DNA from: Apium graveolens
Taxonomy: Eukaryota; Streptophyta; Magnoliopsida; Apiales; Apiaceae
Direction: 5' to 3'
NCBI RefSeq assembly: GCF_009905375.1
Contig: NC_133647.1
Span: 134,907,263 to 134,971,262, forward strand
DNA length: 64,000 nucleotides
Shown here: positions 11,294-23,174 of the stretch, in pieces
Layout of the letters: every line of letters starts with the position of its first letter
How positions within the stretch are numbered: the first letter of the stretch is position 1
The notes under the pieces: generated by a model
Databases searched by the model: none
Told to the model about the DNA's origin: nothing
Seen by the model: the letters and a program-made list of their open reading frames with translations, nothing else
Translations under genes and position numbers: made by a program

Positions 11294-13243
11294 TAGGTTC
11301 TACATATAGAGATTCATATAAAAAAATTCAGATTTTTTTATGCATGTATGGATTTATTATGATTTTTGCAAGTTTATTTGGATTTAATTATGAATTAATT
11401 CGAAATAATTTTTGCATGAGATTTTGACTACTGATCTGGGTTCTACAAGTATTGTAGATTATCTAGGTATTTTTTTCATAATTTTGTGATGTGTAGATTA
11501 TTTGTTATGAATTTTTCAAAATTATTTTAATTAAAAATTCATGAAATAATTATGCATGTGAATAATTATGATTAAAATTTGCACAAGGACCCATGGCTGA
11601 TTTGGTATTTTTCTGCTACTCCCTGATTTAAGAAATCATATTATTTTGATTTTTATTAATTTATTAATTAACTGTTAATTAATTTATTAATAATAAAATT
11701 AAAATAATAAATTAATAAAGAGTTATTAAGGAAGGGAGTAAAAGGAAAGGGGGTTAGTTTTTTATCTTGTAACGGCTGACTATTCACACGGCAGGAGAAG
11801 AAGGAACTGACAGAACAAGAAAAAAAAACCTGATGTTGCCAACGGTCGGCCAGGTGCGGGCGCGTGAGTCGCACGCGCGGGGTGTGTTGCGCATTCCGTG
11901 AATGTGTTACACACTGTTGTGCATTTACGGAATGCGTTACACGCGTAAATGGCTCAACAGTGTTGTACGCATTACGTACATGCGTTACAGCCCGTATATC
12001 CACATTAAATTTGATTTTTTTGGAGTTTCGTAACTCCGTTTTGGGCGTGCAATATACCGTTGGATTCGTTTTTCCGAGACGGATCTAATGGAATGGTCAA
12101 ATATTTTTTATATAAAAGTTTTGAACTGTTTATATTCCCGAAAGTGTTTTAAAGCATGTTTTAATTGTTTTAATTGCTTTTAAATGCTATAATAAATCCA
12201 TACATCATTATATCAATGTGTGACATGATATTACTTGCATGCTTACTTGTTTATTCATTTTTATATATGAGATATATGCATGTGTTTACCATGCGATGAT
12301 AGATTTAGGTGAACTTAAATCAATATAAGGCGTGCTCTAGAAAATCTAGAATAGGAATCGTTTCTTGCCTTGACAATAATATTATGAATACAATCATGAG
12401 ATTCTTGTGTTTATGAAACACGTAATTAAATATGAATTTTCAATTTTGAGAGAAAGGATGATTCTGTCAACAACAGATTTCTATCTGTAAGAAAGGGTTA
12501 TTAAGTGACGCCTCTTGACAATGCTCCACCCGATCTGGGAATCATCTGATTATCGATTATTGATTTGAAATATTTAATTTAAAAGGAAGAATCTCTTTAT
12601 AATATGATTATGATTGTAACGTAATATAATCCCTCTAAAATTAAATAATATCAAGTAGTAATTGGCTAATGACACAACGGGCTTGTGTCGGTCATAGCCT
12701 TCCAACATGATAGAAAGTGGTTCTTATTTTTAAATCATTGTCGTTTCGTGCTACAGCCGAGGGCTTTGATTTCAAAATAAGGAATACTTGTCTATTACAT
12801 AGAGATGTATATATTGAATTAGAATCTAAAGGTCGTTACGTGCCACAGCCGTGGGCCGTTGGAGACTGATTCAATTGTACGAAATGTTGGGTTAGACTTG
12901 ACTTAGAATATTGAGTTTGTCGTGCTACAGTCGTGACTCAATTATTCAAGAGGCTAAAATTATATTAGGGAATAACATAAGATGTAATTGACAAGAGTTT
13001 TCTGCCTATTGAACATCACATGACGTTTCGTGCTATAGCCGAGGTTGTGTAATGGAATGTAGGATCCCTATTCCCACTAGCATTATGAATGCCTAATTTT
13101 CACTTAGGGGGTTGTATAAATTAGATAAACTAGTGGGAGCCACTTATGAATAAAGACCCGATTCATATAGTGTTTTGAAATGAAATTGAATATTTGCTAA
13201 GTGTTGTTATGTGTTTATCATTTACAGATTTACTATATTCGTT
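11294..13243 (+). other. Untranslated leader of element D
   Basis: This stretch of about 2 kb between primer site and gag has no coding homology that I recognise. It is AT-rich apart from a GC-richer patch at 11840-11970 with repeated GCGTTAC and CATT words (two overlapping open frames there look fortuitous). Its last 600 bases hold a row of stem-loops described separately. A leader normally carries dimerisation and packaging signals. Confidence 0.6.
12660..13063 (+). repeat. Array of stem-loops sharing a CGTGCYAYAGYCG loop
   Basis: Four hairpins share the loop core CGTGCYAYAGYCG but have different stems. First: TTATTTTTAAATCA (12724-12737) pairs with 12767-12780, 13 of 14 positions. Second: ATTGAATTAG (12813-12822) pairs with CTGATTCAAT (12866-12875), all ten positions including one G-T. 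Third: TTGAGT (12911-12916) pairs with ACTCAA (12936-12941). Fourth: CATCACATGAC (13014-13024) pairs with GTTGTGTAATG (13044-13054), ten of eleven positions, extended by CCTA/TAGG. A fifth hairpin upstream (GGCTAATGACACAA with TTGTGTCGGTCATAGCC, 12663-12699) has a different loop. Confidence 0.8.
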
Positions 13244-13672
13244 ATGTCTTATGCACTATCACTCCGGAGTATACTAGATGCTCACAAGTTGACTGGTCCT
13301 AATTTTGCTGACTAGCTTCGAAACTTGAGAATTGTTCTCAGGGTTGAGAAGCTGGAATATGTGCTTGACTCACCTAAGCCTACTGAACCTGCTAACGATG
13401 CACATAATGATGAATATGTTGTGTATTGTAAGTGGATAGATGATGCAAATGTTGCTCAATGCATCATGCTAGCTTCCATGAACATTGAGCTACAGAAGCA
13501 GCATGAGCATATGGATGCTCACACTATCCTTATGCATCTACAAGAGTTATATGATGTGGCAGGGAGGACAGCTCGATATGAGATATCGAAGGAGCTGTTC
13601 GGTTGTAGGATGTCTGAGGGATCATCCGTGAATGACCATGTACTTAAGATGATCAATTTGATTGAACGTCTT
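13244..13672 (+). pseudogene. N-terminal part of gag of copia element D
   Basis: The frame opens at ATG 13244. It reads through a typical copia gag start (motif LDAHKLTGPNFAD, then LRNLRIVL) and a region with HILMHLQELYD-like spacing, ending in LIERL at the insertion point. One in-frame TAG at 13313 replaces what is normally Trp. Gag would coat the RNA genome in the cytoplasm. The frame is continuous with gag resuming after the nested element C: the last codon before insertion and the first after the target duplication join without a shift. So the gene was open here, apart from the stop, when C arrived. Confidence 0.8.
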
Positions 13673-15820
13673 TGTAATAACCCCAATTTTTTATTTTTTT
13701 TTGGAAATTTTTGAAACCCTTATGAATAGTGTTTTTGCTGAATGAGAAAACTTTTCATGCCACACTATGTAGGGGTTCTGTTATGGATATTCTGAGATTT
13801 TATTAGTACTCTATATGGTATATAAGTGTATGTAAAGATCGTCAGAATCCAATTCCGAACACTTTGATTTTTCCCGAAAATCCACTAGATACGGAAATAA
13901 TTGAGTATAAGGTAACATGATTAAAAGGATTTAAATTCAAGGATTATAAGAGAGGATCATAAAAGGAATATAATGTATGGAGAAAGGTTAAGGGAACCCA
14001 AGTAATAAGATCCCGGGTATGATCCCTCAAACGATAAATGAGAACGAAAGTTAAGCGAACCGTATAACAGATCAGCGGTCATTAGGCAAACAATTAGGAA
14101 GTTAATCAAAGAGATTAGAGGGGATGATGTCATCCAACCAATAGAAAGAGGACAAAGGAGGGGTGATGGCATCACAAAGTGATGCAAGCATGACATAAGA
14201 GGGAAGGAAATGTGGTGGAATATTAACCACACAAAATCAAGGGTAAATGGGTAATTGACCTAAAACAAAACAAAAACAACCAACCAAAAAGCAAAACAAA
14301 GCAAAACACAAAAATCTCTCTTTCTTCTACATCTTGCTCTCGGCTTTTTGAAGAAATGCAAGGATGGGAATTCCAAAACCCAAGCTCCACTTAATCATAA
14401 TTCAACAGGTTTGTTTCTTTAGCTTCCATAATTCATAACTAAGATGAGCCATAAGTTTAAGCTCAAGATTCCATGTTTAACATAGCTAATTAATTCATCA
14501 AAGTTCTCGGTGAATAGTGTTTTCAAGAAACTAACTTTGTGTTTTCTTATGTTTCTTCAAGATCCAAGCTTAGTAGAGATAGTTAGTGGCTATTTAAGGC
14601 TTCCTAAGTGATTCTCCACTCTCCAAGGAAGGTATAAACTACAAACCCTAGCTTTAGTTTTGAGTAATTAGGAATGAATATGTTTGATATAGTATAAGTG
14701 AAGCATGATGCTTGATTGTTTGAAGTTTGGTTGAGTTGTAGAGATTAGTTGGTTTTGTGGTATTGTTGGAGTTGTAAATCTTGATAAGTAGTTAAAGAAC
14801 CTAAGTAAAGCTTTTAGTTTATGTGGGGAATAAGTATAAATGGTTAATGTGGAGTTGTTGGGGCTGTTATGATGTGGTTTGGATGGATGTTGGTTGTATG
14901 ATTGATTTGGGGTTGAATTGTGGTTGGTTTTGAATGGTTTAAATTTGGGAAATCGCGTAAACATAGCCGTCGTAACGTCCGATTTTCTTTAGACTGTTTT
15001 TGTGCATAACATTAGGACCCGAGAACCCCCTGCTAGATTATGACCATTGCCATGTCTAGATAGCTCGTGTTACGAGCTTCGTTTTGATATGTAGTTCGTT
15101 CGATTCCGATGCACGGTTTAGGAGAAACGACCGTTTAGGAGAAACCTTGGTTAAGGACCTTAAATGACTAATTGGGGTAAGAAAAATTTATGGTAAGTGT
15201 GTTAGGCAGTTGGTAAGACACTGCGAGTTCATCGCCTTAAAACTCGTAAAGGTTAAATTATTAAAAATGGTGGAGCCGAGGGTACTCGAGTGACTTAAGA
15301 GAATCAATAAGCGCAAAACAAGCGTTAGAGTCTAAGTTAGTTAAAGTATAGATTTACAAGTGACTTTGGTTTAATTCCAACTTACTTGTTGTTTATAGGT
15401 TACCAGACTCGTCCCGAGCCTTTTTTCACCCCAAGTCGCTCAGGCAAGTTTTCTACCCGTTATACTGTTGTTGTGATGTATATATGTATATGCATTATCT
15501 TGCGGTAGATGCATGTTGGTTAATTAGAAAATGTTGCGATATATTGTAGCATGTTATATGGTACATATGCATGCCTGTTTTGTATTCTTGCCATATATAT
15601 CTGTTGGTTCAGTTGATAATACCTATGCTAGAGGATGACAGTATTTTGCATATACCCTTATTATAAGGACCCAAAAGGTGAAAACATTTTCTAAAACCGG
15701 GAGTCGAGGATCCCGAGTAGATTTTGTATATATGTATATATATATATAATTATATATATATATGGTTATAGTTTTCAAAACTATTAATCGAATAAGGGTT
15801 ATTCGATAACTTTATATTAT

Positions 15821-16035
15821 TCATTGAATATTATTTCGAATATTCATCCGAGGACTTATGACTCCTTTATTTTATTATTGAATATTATTTCGAATATTCA
15901 TTCGAGGGCTTATGACTCAGTTTATATTATTTAATGATTATTAATTGGATAGTCATTTGAGGATGTATTGACTCCTTTATTTTTAATGAATATTATTTAT
16001 AATATTCATTCGAGGTATTATGACTCCGCTTATTA
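15821..16035 (+). repeat. Four palindromic tandem repeats in the C 5' LTR
   Basis: Units of about 52-54 bp each have an AT palindrome followed by a version of TCGAGGACTTATGACTCC. In the first unit TGAATATT (15825-15832) faces AATATTCA (15839-15846). The third unit replaces the stem with ATGATTATT and GATAGTCAT and keeps only part of the pairing. The same block is present in the 3' LTR at about 24813-25026. Confidence 0.75.
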
Positions 16036-16511
16036 CTGAAATATATTCTTTATGTTATTAAAGAATAAGGTGTCAATAATCAAACTTATTTTCGATTATT
16101 CAAATAAAGATAGTACTTTTATATAAGTATATCTTTGGTAATTTAATATCCATTTCAAGTATAAGTTTTAATACTTCTACTTCGATTATTTTTATAAGGA
16201 TTATCTTTATGAGAATATTATTTAAATAATAATATTCAGACATTTTCTAAATATATTGGGAATGATTTACTTCATTAAATCAGCATTACTCCAAACACTC
16301 TTTAAAGTGTTTTCGAGTCTTCAAAATGATTTTTAAAAGTTAGAGCGGATCCCAAAACTCATTTTTATATTTAAGATCTTCCTTTTAAAAAGGGGATTTA
16401 AATACTCGCTCAAAACCTGAGGGATCCGGCTGTATGGTGTATTTTATATTCGCAACAAGGTTGCAGTTTTTGTAAATGAATTGATTACTTACCCAACGTT
16501 CGAGAAGTAAG

Positions 16512-16625
16512 TCCATCTATTGAGTCGGCATAAGCAACATGGGCTCAGTGGGCGTCCATGATAGTGTAAGTGGCTCAGTGGGAGTCCATCAAATGCATAA
16601 GTGGCTGAGTGGCAGTCCAGCATAA
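16512..16625 (+). repeat. Three-copy GGCTCAGTGGGNGTCCA repeat in the C 5' LTR
   Basis: GGCTCAGTGGGCGTCCA, GGCTCAGTGGGAGTCCA and GGCTGAGTGGCAGTCCA are spaced about 35-40 bp apart, with a weaker relative (GTCCATCTATTGAGTCGG) just before. The same set is in the 3' LTR at 25504-25619. Role unknown. Confidence 0.75.
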
Positions 16626-17608
16626 GGTCCTATTGTGACCAGGGTGATGACCAGTGGGGAATTCGTCCATCTACTAGTAGAAAAGGTTACTTATTGGTAT
16701 CTTTGCCTGATCAGCGAGATATCTGGTTTATGCCAAAATTCTTTTCCTTTCCAAAATTCATTGGATGTTCCAAACTCTGTTCATACTTTACATGACAGAG
16801 GTTTTCAGGAAATGTATAAAGAAGATGTATATGTGGATATATATATATATATATCAGAACTTAATGAAGTATATCATAACTTCATTTCCTTTAATAATAT
16901 TTCAAAGATTTAATCTATTCAAATCTTGTCTTGTAGTCTCATCTATGTGATGAACTGTTGAAAGCTCATTATACTTTGAACAGTGGTAGTTCAAGTAGCT
17001 TTATAAATGATATAAGCGTAGTGAAGTATTTGGTAACTTCATCCCTTGTTTTTACTTATATCTAGTAAGTAATTATCTTACACATGATAAAAGATTCTAG
17101 TAAGTATCCATTTAGATACTTATATTATTGTTATCACTATATATTATCTTGCGAGCTGTAAGGCTCACTCTTGCTTTATTTCTTCATCACACAACAACAG
17201 TTAGGAAAGATGGCCAGACTCCAGCAGACCCAGCGCAAGTGCGTGGGAAGCGTCCCGCGTCTTCCCGATGATGTTGTAGCTGCTATAGCTGCAGAGGTAG
17301 ATCTATTGGTAGACCAGGCACTCTACTTTTGAGAATCAAATTATGTATAATTATAACTTGTGGCAGATAATGGCAATTAACTGTAAATTATCAAGTAATC
17401 ATTTTGGGTTGTAATAACTTTTAAATTATGGATTCAAAGACTTGTACTTATTTCAATTTCATCTCTGAGACTATAACGGGTTGTGGCGTGTGTTAGTGTG
17501 GGGTCACAGCATAAGGTTATTTATTATTAATTAAGTGAAGTGATATTGTGGAAAAAAAGACCGTGATGACCCGGATCCCCGACCCCGGATCTGGGGGTGT
17601 TACAGAAA

Positions 17609-17620
17609 TGGTATCAGAGC
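17609..17620 (+). other. Primer-binding site of element C
   Basis: TGGTATCAGAGC starts four bases after the 5' LTR end. It is an exact match to the common plant initiator-Met tRNA primer site. Confidence 0.9.
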
Positions 17621-18059
17621 TAAGCGTTATAAACCTCAGAGATGATGTGACGTTAAGATAATAAGTTCACTAAGATAATAAGAACTCTTGCCAAGTTCAT
17701 AGTCGGGCTACCTAACGTAGCACTGACAGTTAAAACCCTTATGGGAACCCTTATAAATATCGTGATAGAAGCGTAGTTCGTTATCGTAGATGGTAGCGGG
17801 ACTTCGAACCCTGAGGTTGAGGAGCAACAGCGCGATGATGGTTATTACTAATTGGAGATCGGATTGTGGATCCGATAGAGTGTCCTAATACAGGACCGGA
17901 TGATGTTGATATTGAGGATGTAGCGGTTGAGGATGTTTTCCTAGAAGGGATAGTTACTGAGGAGGATCCCATGGAGGATCCTGACAAGAATGAATAAAGG
18001 ACCACTGATGAATTGATGACCATGGTTAGGTCGACTACCAGAGGTAGGATTGGTCGGTC

Positions 18060-18890
18060 ACTACCGGAGGTTCGTTCAAGTTTGTAAAGATAGTAGCCCC
18101 TTTAACGCGGCTTACTCATAAGACTGAGAAGTTCGAATAGACAGAGAAATGCGAGAACAGCTTTTAAGAACTGAAGCAAAGGTTGGTGACGGCCCCTATG
18201 TTGGCGTTGCCGGATGGAAAAAGGAGATTTTGTGATTTGTAAGTGACGCTTCGCATAAGGAATTAGGGTGCTTCTTATATAGCACAGCAAGATAATCGCG
18301 TCTGCGTCAAGACAATTAAGGGAATATAAAATTCGATATCCCCACCCATGAGCTTGGGCTCGTGGCAATAGTTTTGCCCTAAAGATTGGAGGCAATATTT
18401 GTATGGAGAGGAGTGCGAGATTTACCTAAGCCATAAGTACTCTAGTACATTTACCCGTAGAAAGAGCTCAACATACGCCAGAGGAGGCGGTTAGAGCTAA
18501 TCAAGAATTATGAGTGGGAGATTCTTTATCATTCGAGGAAAGCCAATGTGGTGGTTGATGCCCTTAGTAAAAAGGAGAGACTCAAGATGATAATGTCTTT
18601 GGGAGAGTTTATAAGAGATTTTGGAGATAGAAGTGAAGGTAACCGGAGCCGGTACCGAAAAGCTGTTTGAAATTGCAATACAGACCGAATTATTGGAAAA
18701 GAACATATTGTGCCAGAAAAAGTGATGAATGAAGGCAGAGAGCCAACAAATAGATATGAGATTAATACCGAGAAATATGATAAGGGAATAATGAGGTATT
18801 CCTATAGAATTTGGGTTCCAAATGTTTAAGAGCTTAAAGATGAGATCCTAGATGAAAGTCATAGTTCAAGGAATAAGATTTAGGGCAAAC
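18060..18890 (+). pseudogene. Displaced RT end, RNase H and integrase start in element C
   Basis: With frame changes the sequence reads VAPLTRLTHKTEKFE and then [16 protein letters not shown] (end of RT), SDASHKELG (first RNase H Asp motif), a degenerate HELGLVAIV segment (RNase H Glu region), then RRLELIKNYEWEILYHSRKA and VVDALSKKERL (last RNase H Asp and connection). After this comes an IMRYSYRIWVPNV stretch typical of the lead into the integrase zinc finger. These motifs match the order seen in element B at 57770-58795. Here they sit between gag-like stretches, so the block has been moved or duplicated. Confidence 0.75.
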
Positions 18891-19089
18891 TCTGAACGTG
18901 ATAGTCAGGGAGGTCGCCATCAAGATAGAAGGAACCCATAACATAATGAAGTGGAAAATGAGGATTTTAACGTATAAGATAACCCCAAGTATGGGAGAAG
19001 GATGAAACATTTCACACTAAGGAAACAGAAAGTCGATTAAGGAAAGGAGACCCGAGACGGTACTCCTATACGGCAATTCATGGACCTGT

Positions 19090-19530
19090 CTAAAAAGGAC
19101 TTAGACTATTATCCCCAACCACCACCCTGAGGAAACAATGCGGTGAGAAATTCTTTCAGGACCTTTAAGTCGCTAAGCTCTCCGAGTTCTAAGGAACAAG
19201 CTGACCCAGTCGAGGCAAGAGCCTGGCTAAAGGAAATATAGGAATCATTTGAAATTCTAAATGATTGACGAATCACAAAAGACTGTTTTGTCACTTACCC
19301 TCCTAAGAGAAGGGCCACCACTGGTGAAAGACCAAGAAAGGCACGGAGCCAGAGGTTAGAATAAACTGATTAAAGTTCAGTCAATTGTTTCGGGAAAGTA
19401 ATTCCCGAGGTTATGGAGATAGTGTAAAAGCTTTAGAGCCAGAACAAAGGCAGACGAGTATGATGAATTATGAATCTAAGTTGTAAAAGTTATCAAGATT
19501 CGTTCTGAGGACACGAATCCAGAATGACGG
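19090..19530 (+). pseudogene. Gag core remnant of element C
   Basis: Frames read NPPPPPPEE, then DPVEARAWLKEI, SFEILN, and KTVLSLTLL-like words, matching the conserved start of the Ty3 gag domain (DPxEAxxWL...FEILxxxxxxKTxFAxYLL). Further on, a YESKLxKLSRFV-like segment matches the end of the domain. Several stops interrupt it. It lies downstream of pol-derived sequence, which is abnormal. Confidence 0.7.
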
Positions 19531-22389
19531 GATGTTTGAAATCAATGCTTATGTTGTGTTGGTTCATGAAATAAGGATAAGAGAAAGGAAAATAAAAAGG
19601 AATTGAAGTGGAAAGGAATATAAAGGCAAGAGAGTTTGAGAAATGATAAGGGAGTTGGGTTTGAGGAAACCCTAAAGACTCGTAGTAATAGAAATAGAAA
19701 AGTATGTAATCGTCCGGATGAGGGTGATTCACTATGAGTTAAATTGATGGTTGAAGGTATAAGAGATACATATATTTTATCCCCTGTAAGTTGGGAGGAT
19801 TCGAGGAAACCTTGAGATAGTTCGAAGGATAAATAATGAGACGCGGATAGACTGGGGAGACAAGGAAGTAAGAAAATTAGGAAAAATTGGATGAAGGAAG
19901 TGACCTTCAAGAATGTGAAGTGTAAGACCGGTGGCTTGATACCCAGAAAGGGAGACGCCATGTATGAAAGATATCCCAACATTGAGGTGACTGTTGAGAT
20001 AAACAACAAAAGTAAATAAGGAAGTATTAAGAAGAGGTTCACGTTGAACACGGCCAATATCTTCCAAAACATCCTTGTTATCGTTACCAAATTAGGCAAG
20101 AAAAGCGGATAACCGTTGTTATCTTTTGGAGGCCATATTGATTGACCTCATTTTGAATACAGATGTTATTGTGAAAATTAGGCATATACTATCGAGGTGG
20201 GAATGATTGAACAAGACACCCTTATCAGGGATATATGACTTGATTTATCCATGGAAGGATGCGTGTACCTTTTTAAAGGTGGAATTAAGGATAGAACATC
20301 GGTAACTTAAAACGAATCCTAGGGGAATGCCTAAAGGTTGGCATTTCACCCTTAATAGGGATAGTATGAGTTTTGACAGTATGAATTGGAAAGGATTAAG
20401 GTATTAATAACCTTTAAGGATCAGTGGAGAAATTTTTCAGAAGTATATAGACAATGGTTCTAGTATTAGTAAATGGTATTTTGATATGCCCTGTATATAG
20501 GGAATACAGGAGGAACGATTCAAGGATAACCTTAGAGGTTTTACAAGGAGAAAGGTAATATTCAAAATTCTCAAGAATAGAAATGTTGATAAAGGAAATG
20601 TGTCGTAATTATAATGATGCCAAGTGGGGCACGTGTTACACCACGAGAAAGTATGGATCGAACCAGTAATGGTCGAAATTGTTCAGGGCAATTAGGACTT
20701 AAGGTAAAAGATGTTCTAAGTATGATTAAGAGTCAGTCGTGACAGTGATTAACCTCTAAAGACTGAGGCAATAACTTATGGAAAAATGGTGATATTTTTT
20801 TTACTTATCAGATTTTAAGGAAAACATCTTCACATAAGCTGTGATTGAAATGAGGTAGAAAATTATTTGGAGGTGGTTAAAATGACATTGACTGTAAGGA
20901 AATTTTACTATCAGGAAAGGCCAAAGAGATGGCCGACACTTTAAAGGTAAGAGGATAATTATAGGCGCTTGTGCCAAAAGAATACAGTGATGATGGTTAA
21001 AGCTGTGAAGGTTGTATTATGGTTTGGAAGATTGACATTCCTTCTGATGACTGTGCAATACCCAACCGTAATAGTAGTTGGTAAAGGTTTAATTCGTGTA
21101 ATCGCCATGAATGGGCTATCTATCTTAGAAGGTCCTATCTTGAGATAAGCCAGGACCATGTTTCAAAAAGGACTAGACGAACCTTTGAATAAGTCTTCTA
21201 TTTAAGGCATATGATTTAGAATGGTATTAACCTGCTATCGTTGCTTTGATTGAAACTCTTCTGCAATTTTATCTGCTTCATGTCATATATGTATGTCAGG
21301 ATCAGGAGTGTTCTTCATGAATCAGGAATGGTGATTATGTTACCTCCTTAGAAGGATTTGATACGACATGTATGGACTCCATATGGTTAGATATTAAGAT
21401 TTCATGGAACGTGAATGACGACTGTAGGTCAGTAGTGGACCATAGTAATGCAACAATGATTCTGCGAGTAATGAGCTGGTTACAACCGTGAGAGTTGTAT
21501 TGGAATGGATGTTGAGATTGAGTACCGCTAATCGGGTCGTGGTAATGTATAAGTTATCATTCATAGACTAATTAAGTAGAGTATCTACCTATTGAATATT
21601 TATTCCTTCTTATGAAAAGAGAGTCGTATTACTATATGAGGAAGGTTGCGGTGCAAGCATAGAATTCTAGTAACGATGATGTCTAGAATGAGATCCCAGG
21701 TTCGATTTTTGATATCGAGGGAGTTTCAAAGGTGATTGTGTATAAGCTCGAGGAAGAGCATGGGCCCATAGAATGACAGACGGAATAGCAAAAATATTTA
21801 GGCACGTGAAATGCGATGCTATAATACTTGATGTTGATATAAATACATATATGTTTTGTTCTTCTATGATAAACCTCTATAGTTCAGAGGTAGGTTCCAA
21901 GCCAGATATTTTGTGGCAGTATATATTTTTTTTTCATATATACAATTCTCTTCAATTCGTTCTTTTCTCTTCTTTTCATTTTGTATAAGCTGAGAAGAAC
22001 AACCCTTCCAGAAGGGGAGGTATTGCCGAATGACTATCTATCTGTGTGATAGAAGCCTAGTAGGATACCAGCTATTGTTTAATTGCTTGTCAAGTACTAA
22101 AGGCTGGCCACCTTCTGTACTAACTATGCGATATAACAAGTGTTCATGATCATAGTGATCTCTCAATAAATTCTTTTACTTTTATATGAAGGATGAAGCT
22201 TTCGATAATAGAAACAGCTGAAAAAGGAGTAGTAAAATTTTGGTGGTATTCGGAATGGAAACACATTCGTGATACTAAGGTTGACGTGGTTATTAAAAGG
22301 TTATAGAACGCTAATGAGCAAAAGTGTAACCAGTATAATATTAGGAACGGAGGGCAGTAGCGATTACGAACTGGAAAAGAATGGGTATT

Positions 22390-23100
22390 GAGAAGCAAAA
22401 GCTCTAATGTTAAAAGCTATAATGAGAGTCTGTGCAATAGACTTGAAAGAAATTGGAATGATCACTTAACACGGATTGAGTTTTCTTACGACAATAGATC
22501 ATATGTCATTATCGAGATGTCGCCTTATGAGATCCTTGAGAGAAGACAATGTCGATCTCCCTTATGTTAGGATGAAGTTGTAGAGCGCAAGATGCTCAGA
22601 CCCGCAGTAGTCCAAAGGACCAAGGATATAATAGATCTAATCAGAGACCGGCTGGTAGTAGCCCAAGATGGACATAAGAAGTATGTCGATTTGACACGAA
22701 AGGACAAGGAATAGGAAGTAGGGGACCTAGTGTTGTTATAGGTATTCCCTTGGAAGGGGTTAATGAGATTTAGAAAGAAAGGAAAACTAAGCCCAAGATA
22801 CATTGGACCTTTTGAGATACTAAGACGGATTGGGAAGTTGGCTTACGAGCTAGCCTTACCCCCGAACCTGCAACAAGTTCATAACGTGTTCCACGTATCA
22901 ATGTTAAGAAAGTGTAATTCGGGTGCCAGATAAATAGGGGCATATGAGCACATAGACATGCAACCCGACGTAACCTATATGGAGCAATCAGGAAGGGTTA
23001 TAGAGTGAAAAGGAACAAGTGCTTAGGAGAAGGATTATCAAACTAGGCAGAGTTTGGTGGTAGGACCACAATGTGGGAAAATTTACTCGAGAGTTAGAAA
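22390..23100 (+). pseudogene. Integrase C-terminus and chromodomain-like tail of element C
   Basis: The frame reads NDHLTRIEFSYDN, then MSPYEILERRQCRSPL, a region resembling RDRLVVAQDGHKKYVD, then KKGKLSPRYIGPFEIL and LQQVHNVFHVSMLRK. These are the hallmarks of the gypsy integrase GPF/Y module. A short stretch with MEQSGRVIE follows where a chromodomain begins. Stops at about 22568 and 22714 and the missing catalytic core make it non-functional. The position just before the polypurine tract is normal. Confidence 0.8.
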
Positions 23101-23158
23101 GTGCAATGCTAAGAGAGTATCCCTATTCATTTTCTATCTGATTCCGGGACGGAATCCT

Positions 23159-23174
23159 TTTAAGGAGGGGAGAC
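23159..23174 (+). other. Polypurine tract of element C
   Basis: TTTAAGGAGGGGAGAC lies directly before the 3' LTR start TGTAATAACCCC. Confidence 0.85.

Larger units (their letters stand above)
13673..17604 (+). repeat. 5' LTR of element C
   Basis: 3932 bp, starting TGTAATAACCCC and ending GGGGGTGTTACA, with TG/CA termini. It contains a TA-rich microsatellite near 15725-15762, a block of four palindromic repeats (15821-16035) and three copies of a GGCTCAGTGGG repeat (16512-16625). Open frames inside are repeated in the other LTR and show no coding homology. Confidence 0.92.
17605..23174 (+). pseudogene. Decayed, rearranged gag-pol interior of element C
   Basis: No frame stays open for more than about 70-90 codons on the element strand, yet several gypsy domains are recognisable. 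A gag-leader-like stretch is at 17780-18030. RT C-terminus, RNase H and integrase N-terminus follow at about 18060-18890. Gag core is at about 19090-19530. Integrase C-terminus with a chromodomain-like tail is at 22390-23100. The RT/RNase H/integrase block therefore lies before the gag core, against the normal order. The region 19540-22380 should hold protease and RT but is too decayed to assign. Long minus-strand open frames here are antisense artefacts. Confidence 0.75.

Noticed and set aside
11668..12088. Overlapping 111- and 74-codon frames in the D leader
   Set aside because: They are on opposite strands with repeated words and no homology, in a region expected to be untranslated.
19542..20099. 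185-codon minus-strand open frame with many hydrophobic residues
   Set aside because: It lies antisense inside the decayed interior of C, overlaps other minus frames, and has no recognisable motif. The hydrophobicity follows from the purine-rich plus strand.
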